DNA of 64,000 nt from Paenibacillus piri. GTDB taxonomy: Bacteria > Bacillota > Bacilli > Paenibacillales > NBRC-103111. The notes below the pieces were generated by a model. It made no database searches. It was not told the DNA's origin and saw only the letters and a list, made by a program, of their open reading frames with translations. Shown here one piece after another: positions 60,414-64,000 of the stretch (its first letter is position 1; every line of letters starts with the position of its first letter). The stretch lies in assembly GCF_004354045.1 (NCBI RefSeq), contig NZ_SMRT01000022.1, forward strand, positions 1 through 64,000, written 5' to 3'. Made by a program: the position numbers and the translations under genes.

Positions 60414-60950
60414 TTATCGCCCTGCCGTAACGGACGGGACTCTCTTCAAGCCTTGCAGCTTGTCCGGCCGGAGCTTACTCTGAGCCGTTTGCACATAGTA
60501 TTGTACCGTGCCTTTTTTCAGCTGGAGCAGCGAGGCAATCTCCTGCAGCGAGTAGCACATGCCGTGATGAAGCTCGAAGCACTCGCGTTCCCTTGGACTC
60601 AGGAGCGACAAGGCAAGCTCCAGCCGGACTCGCTGCTCCCCCGTAAGCGGGTTGGGGCGGGTTGGGCAGCTTTGCTGCTCGAGATACGTTTGCATCTGCT
60701 GCGGGTCCATCAGCTTCTCGCGTTGGCAAGCGGATCTTCGCTCGATCCCGCGACGGTTAGCCGGGCAGCGGCCGGTTTTCATCCATTCAATCGCATATTG
60801 AACGTCGGACATCATGCCGGAGATCAGCTCTTTATCGCCGGGAGCGGCGGCGGTCTGTGCCTGATGCAGCATCCGATAGGTCAGACGATAAGATAGAAGC
60901 AGCTCGGATAACCCGATCTGGCGGGTGGGTGCAGTAGGTAAATGGTTCAT
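60414..60950 (-). CDS. Xpf/ArpU-like sigma factor, late-gene activator
   Basis: A 178-residue protein with a sigma-70 region 4 helix-turn-helix near the end (LSPRERECFELHHGMCYSLQEIASLLQLKKGTVQYYVQ). The N-terminal helical part is phage-specific. In PBSX the Xpf sigma-like protein switches on the late operon. Here the gene precedes the tail genes on the same strand and follows the operator array, so the same role is inferred. TAGGAGAG precedes the ATG. Confidence 0.82.
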   Translation of the reverse strand: MNHLPTAPTRQIGLSELLLSYRLTYRMLHQAQTAAAPGDKELISGMMSDVQYAIEWMKTGRCPANRRGIERRSACQREKLMDPQQMQTYLEQQSCPTRPNPLTGEQRVRLELALSLLSPRERECFELHHGMCYSLQEIASLLQLKKGTVQYYVQTAQSKLRPDKLQGLKRVPSVTAGR

Positions 60951-60964
60951 CAGTTCACTCTCCT

Positions 60965-61222
60965 ATACCTTTTGGTAATATATCGGTGCTATGGATCTGT
61001 CTAATTTAGAATAGTGGACGATACGGTCTGTAAATGTTTGCCAATTGCGTTACCTTGTGGTAAAGATATTACCTAAATAGTACCAAATGGTAAAGTCGGA
61101 AAATAGGCCGAATCCGACGCGTTTGGATAGGAAAACGGTCCGTGTGACCGTCGCGTAACGTTTTTTCTCCGTATATCTTTACCTTTTGGATAAAGTTGTG
61201 TATATTTATTACCAAGAGGTAA
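60965..61222. promoter_or_regulatory. Array of five TTACC-N4-GGTAA operators
   Basis: Palindromes lie at 60965-60978 (TTTT centre), 61050-61063 (TTGT), 61080-61093 (AAAT), 61179-61193 (TTTT, one extra base in the right arm) and 61209-61222 (AAGA). A half site lies at 61069-61073. They fill the gap between the divergent sigma-factor and repressor genes and are very probably bound by the adjacent Xre protein. Confidence 0.82.
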
Positions 61223-61242
61223 CGAGAGGGCAGGGATCGATC

Positions 61243-61683
61243 ATGATAAGCGAAACAGAGTTCGGATTCTATCTCAAACAGGCTCGGGAGCGAAAAGGGT
61301 TCAGCGTCAACCAGCTGGCTCTTGAGTCCGGCATCAGCAATGCGCAAATATCGCGGATTGAAAACGGGCTCCGAAGAGCGCCCAAGCCGGAGACGATTCG
61401 CAAGCTGGCGGAAGCATTACACATACCGTACGAGGAAATGATGGAGAAGGCGGGCCATATGCCCGACGAGCGCAGGCAGGAGATTCCGCCATGGGCCACC
61501 TCCAAGGATAAGCGGGATTTCAAAAAAATGCTTGAAGAAGACGGGGAAATTATGTTTGACGGCATTCCGATCAATGACGTTGATAAACAACGGATCATGC
61601 ATGTGTTGACCGGTTTTTTCTGGGAAGCGAAGCAGATGAACAAACGGAAAAAACCGAACGATCCGGACGGCGACAAGGTGTGA
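61243..61683 (+). CDS. Xre-family repressor of the tail locus
   Basis: A 146-residue regulator. The N-terminal helix-turn-helix (FSVNQLALESGISNAQISRIENGLR, about 16-45) is of the Cro/CI type. The C-terminal part (about 75-146) includes INDVDKQRIMHVLTGFFWEA, seen in ImmR/SknR-like proteins of Bacillus elements. The ATG at 61243 was chosen over 61186 because it follows GAGAGGGCAGGG and the fold begins there. The last operator ends 20 bases upstream, so autoregulation is likely. The ImmA-type protease gene overlaps its end by four bases. Confidence 0.88.
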   Translation: MISETEFGFYLKQARERKGFSVNQLALESGISNAQISRIENGLRRAPKPETIRKLAEALHIPYEEMMEKAGHMPDERRQEIPPWATSKDKRDFKKMLEEDGEIMFDGIPINDVDKQRIMHVLTGFFWEAKQMNKRKKPNDPDGDKV

Positions 61684-62216
61684 GCGAAGTCGAAGCTAGA
61701 GCCAAATCCGAATCCAAGACCGATAACGAAAGCGGGAACCGGGAAAAGAAAAATAAACCGAAGCCAGCCGACACGGCAGCATTATTAAAAATGAGCCGGG
61801 TGATGACCATGGAAGAGATCGTATCCAAGCTTGTAAAACGGCATAAAACGAATTGCCCGTTCACGATTGCCCGCACATTGGGAATCCATATTCAGTTTCA
61901 TGATTTAGGCACGAATACGAGAGGGGTGTATTACAGGAAGCTGCGGAGACGGCTGATCGTCATTCATAACCAGCTTTCTGCGGAATGGCAGCGGTTTGTA
62001 TGCGCGCATGAGCTCGGGCATGACCGGCTTCACAGGGGGATGAGCCGGTTTTTTCTGGAGGAGCATTCCTATTTCAACCCGGGCAAATTTGAGCGGCAGG
62101 CCAATCTTTTTGCCGTCAAGCTGCTTACCTCGTTTGACGAAGCCCAATCGGGCGAGACGTCGGAGCAGATTTGTGCGCGCAACGGAATCCCGGTGGAGAT
62201 GCACCAATTTTATTGA
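61680..62216 (+). CDS. ImmA/IrrE-family zinc metallopeptidase
   Basis: A 178-residue protease. The charged N-terminus (about 1-35) is followed by a short helical part. The core carries the zinc site HELGHDRLH (about 110) and FERQANLFAVKLL further on, the ImmA signature. ImmA of ICEBs1 cleaves its repressor after DNA damage. The overlap with the Xre gene (GTGA) argues for the same anti-repressor role here. A GTG at 61680 is used; the first internal ATG lacks a ribosome site. Confidence 0.9.
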   Translation: MSEVEARAKSESKTDNESGNREKKNKPKPADTAALLKMSRVMTMEEIVSKLVKRHKTNCPFTIARTLGIHIQFHDLGTNTRGVYYRKLRRRLIVIHNQLSAEWQRFVCAHELGHDRLHRGMSRFFLEEHSYFNPGKFERQANLFAVKLLTSFDEAQSGETSEQICARNGIPVEMHQFY

Positions 62217-62329
62217 GTGCGAAAGTATAAGTACGCATACTTTGCTTCGCACAACCTTGATCAACGCGCTCGTCCCTTTAAGGACGGCGAAGCCGATTAT
62301 CCTTGGCAGACCAGACGAAGCCGCAGCAT

Positions 62330-62386
62330 AAAAAGCCTCCCGTTCCACTCATGAATCCATACGAGTGGAACAGGGGGCATGCTTTG
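62330..62386 (-). terminator. Terminator of the right-edge receptor gene
   Basis: GTTCCACTC and GAGTGGAAC form a perfect 9-bp stem extended by CC/GG pairs. GGCTTTTTATG follows on the minus strand. It may also end the Xre-ImmA transcript. Confidence 0.75.
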
Positions 62387-62387
62387 T

Positions 62388-64000
62388 CTATACCTTAAAA
62401 TGCGCGAGCTGGTCGAGCAGCTCTTGAACCATCGCGCTAAGCGCTGCGGAGGAGGAGGATATTTCCTCCATGGAAGCCAGCTGCTCCTCGGATGCAGCGG
62501 CTACATTTTGCGAATTGCCGGCAGCATCCTGGGCAATTTGCGCCAATTGTTCGACCGTCGCGGAAACCTCCTCGCAGCTGGCGGACATTTGCTCGGCTGC
62601 GGCCGAAACCTCTTGAATTTGCATATTCACGTTGGCCATTTCCTTCGTGATGGCGGCAAATCGCACGCCGCTTTCCGATACCGTCTGCGCGCCTTTCTCC
62701 ACTTCGCTTGCGCCACGTTCCATGGCGTCAACCGCTTTGACCGTATCCTCGCGCATGCTGCCGATCAAATCGGCAACCTGCTCGGCTGCGATACGGGATT
62801 GCTCGGCCAGCTTGCGGACCTCGGCGGCTACTACCGCGAAGCCTTTGCCGTGCTCGCCGACGCGCGCCGCTTCAATGCCCGCATTCAGGGCAAGCAGATT
62901 GGTCTGCGTACTGATCCCGGTAATCAGCGTAATAATGTTGCCGATCGCCTCCGAACGGTGACCTAATTGCCGGATCGCCTCATGGGATTGGCCGACGGTG
63001 GCGCGGACGACATTCATCTGCTCGACCGCGTCCTGGATCTGCTTGTTGCCTTCTTCGGTTTGCAGCGTAACGTCTTTGGCGGATTCGGTGACGCTCATTG
63101 TCGATTCGGCAATACGCTGTACGCCGACGGCCATTTCCGTCATCGCTTTGGCGGTATCGTTGGCATTGTGCTCCTGGGTTTCAGCGCCGGCTGCCACCTG
63201 CTGCACGGCCTCCGTAATCGTTTCCGCCGCCTTGCCCGTCTGCTCGGCGCTCGCCGTCAGCTGCTGGGAAGTGGCCCCGACCGACATGGAAATGTCCGAT
63301 ACGAGCTGGAGCATGGTTCTAAGCTTGGCAATCATGTTGTTGAAATAAACCGCCATCACGCCGAATTCGTCTTTGCTCGGTTTGAATTCCAGCGACCTCG
63401 TAAAATCGCCCTCGGCCAGCCGCTGAAGCAGAGCCGTTACCGCCTGAATGCGGCCCACAATAACGACGCGGATAATGACTGCCAGCAGTACGGCAATGAT
63501 CAGCAGCGCCGAGACAGCAATAGCAATTGAGGACTTCATGCTGGTCAAATAAGTTTGCAGGACGCGATCCTCCGGCACGACGGTTTCGACATACCAGGTT
63601 TCGTCGGCGCCTCTAAGGTCAAGCGGCTCGATAATCCGAAGCACCTGGTCTCCGGCTGAATTTTTCGAGTAAAAAGTCGTTTTTCCTTCTTTCATCTGGC
63701 CCCAGGCCGCTTGTTTGTCCGGATTATCCACATAAGGCTTGGAGATGCTCTCCTTGCTGTTTCCGTGAGCTACATAAGTACCTTCGTCGGAAATGATGGT
63801 CACATAACCGCCCAATGGCTTCTCGGCCGCAGCTTTTTCCTGAAGCGATTCAAGGGACAGATCCACGCCCACAATGCCAAGGAATCCGCCCTGATTGTCC
63901 AGAATGGGATAAACCAGCGAGGTCATAAGCACATCGTGACCGCCGACCTTGTACAAATATGGTGGGAGAAGCGTGGTTTTCTTCGTCCGCTTGGGCAGCT
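62388..64000 (-). CDS. Methyl-accepting chemotaxis protein, cut by the window edge
   Basis: At least 535 residues are visible; the reading frame stays open to base 64000, so the true start lies outside. Visible parts are a dCache-type periplasmic sensor ([19 protein letters not shown] and [22 protein letters not shown]), a membrane segment ([21 protein letters not shown]) and a HAMP domain. The signalling domain has [20 protein letters not shown] and [19 protein letters not shown] at its tip. It is a conventional receptor for a small extracellular ligand, unlike the unusual one at 20214. Confidence 0.92.
   Translation of the reverse strand, partial: LPKRTKKTTLLPPYLYKVGGHDVLMTSLVYPILDNQGGFLGIVGVDLSLESLQEKAAAEKPLGGYVTIISDEGTYVAHGNSKESISKPYVDNPDKQAAWGQMKEGKTTFYSKNSAGDQVLRIIEPLDLRGADETWYVETVVPEDRVLQTYLTSMKSSIAIAVSALLIIAVLLAVIIRVVIVGRIQAVTALLQRLAEGDFTRSLEFKPSKDEFGVMAVYFNNMIAKLRTMLQLVSDISMSVGATSQQLTASAEQTGKAAETITEAVQQVAAGAETQEHNANDTAKAMTEMAVGVQRIAESTMSVTESAKDVTLQTEEGNKQIQDAVEQMNVVRATVGQSHEAIRQLGHRSEAIGNIITLITGISTQTNLLALNAGIEAARVGEHGKGFAVVAAEVRKLAEQSRIAAEQVADLIGSMREDTVKAVDAMERGASEVEKGAQTVSESGVRFAAITKEMANVNMQIQEVSAAAEQMSASCEEVSATVEQLAQIAQDAAGNSQNVAAASEEQLASMEEISSSSAALSAMVQELLDQLAHFKV

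Noticed and set aside
47931-62216. Reading the tail locus as a complete prophage
   Set aside because: No terminase, portal, capsid, replication or integrase gene exists in the cluster. The regulatory genes directly border the first tail gene.
62217-62253. Imperfect hairpin just after the ImmA-type gene as a terminator
   Set aside because: The arms GTGCGAA and TTCGCAC pair, but no T-run follows. The stronger hairpin at 62330-62386 is the better terminator.

Overview
The window looks like chromosomal DNA of a moderately GC-rich, spore-former-type Firmicute, most likely Paenibacillaceae (Paenibacillus, Cohnella or a near relative). The evidence is strong AGGAGG-type ribosome sites, frequent TTG/GTG starts, a type-2 GalT, a UxaC/UxaE uronate pathway, a YkuI-like EAL protein, a YwqA/YwqB-like SNF2/SWIM pair and PBSX-style XhlA/holin/sigma proteins. 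No rRNA, tRNA or CRISPR array was seen.

Bases 1-36900 are mostly ordinary core and metabolic genes. They comprise a class A penicillin-binding protein, a WYL regulator with a DinB-like protein, the uronate operon uxaE-uxaC with a divergent AraC regulator and a CcpA-like cre site, RluF, a two-component pair, the Leloir operon galK-galE-galT with a divergent AraC regulator, and a chemotaxis receptor of unusual topology. They also include a three-gene operon (permuted ATP-grasp, alpha-E, transglutaminase) behind a near-consensus promoter, a hybrid CHASE3 kinase, an EAL phosphodiesterase-like gene, the SNF2/SWIM pair and a pterin dehydratase operon.

Bases 37000-47800 are an accessory patchwork. 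The 3' end of a rhodanese gene is repeated perfectly for 65 bp some 4.56 kb downstream. Between the copies lie a broken tyrosine recombinase, a cluster of ten GGGCAAG-type motifs in inverted order, an aldo/keto reductase, a frameshifted SDR and a MarR regulator with two palindromic operators. Beyond the second copy are a compact type I toxin-antitoxin (31-residue holin-like toxin plus convergent RNA), a DinB protein, a kinase pseudogene, a nucleotidyltransferase, an SDR/TetR module with a palindromic operator, and a chimeric gene remnant.

Bases 47900-62220 are the most striking part: a complete contractile-tail gene set with lysis genes but no terminase, portal, protease or capsid gene. It is best read as an R-type tailocin. 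From right to left it has an Xre repressor with an ImmA-type protease (plus strand), an array of five TTACC-N4-GGTAA operators, an Xpf-like sigma factor, a LexA-type box, then tail terminator, sheath, tube, chaperones, tape measure, Dit-like protein, plug, hub, spike, wedge, baseplate J, tail protein, fibre, XhlA, holin and endolysin. The layout predicts DNA-damage induction through both LexA and ImmA.

The right edge is a chemotaxis receptor gene cut off by the window.
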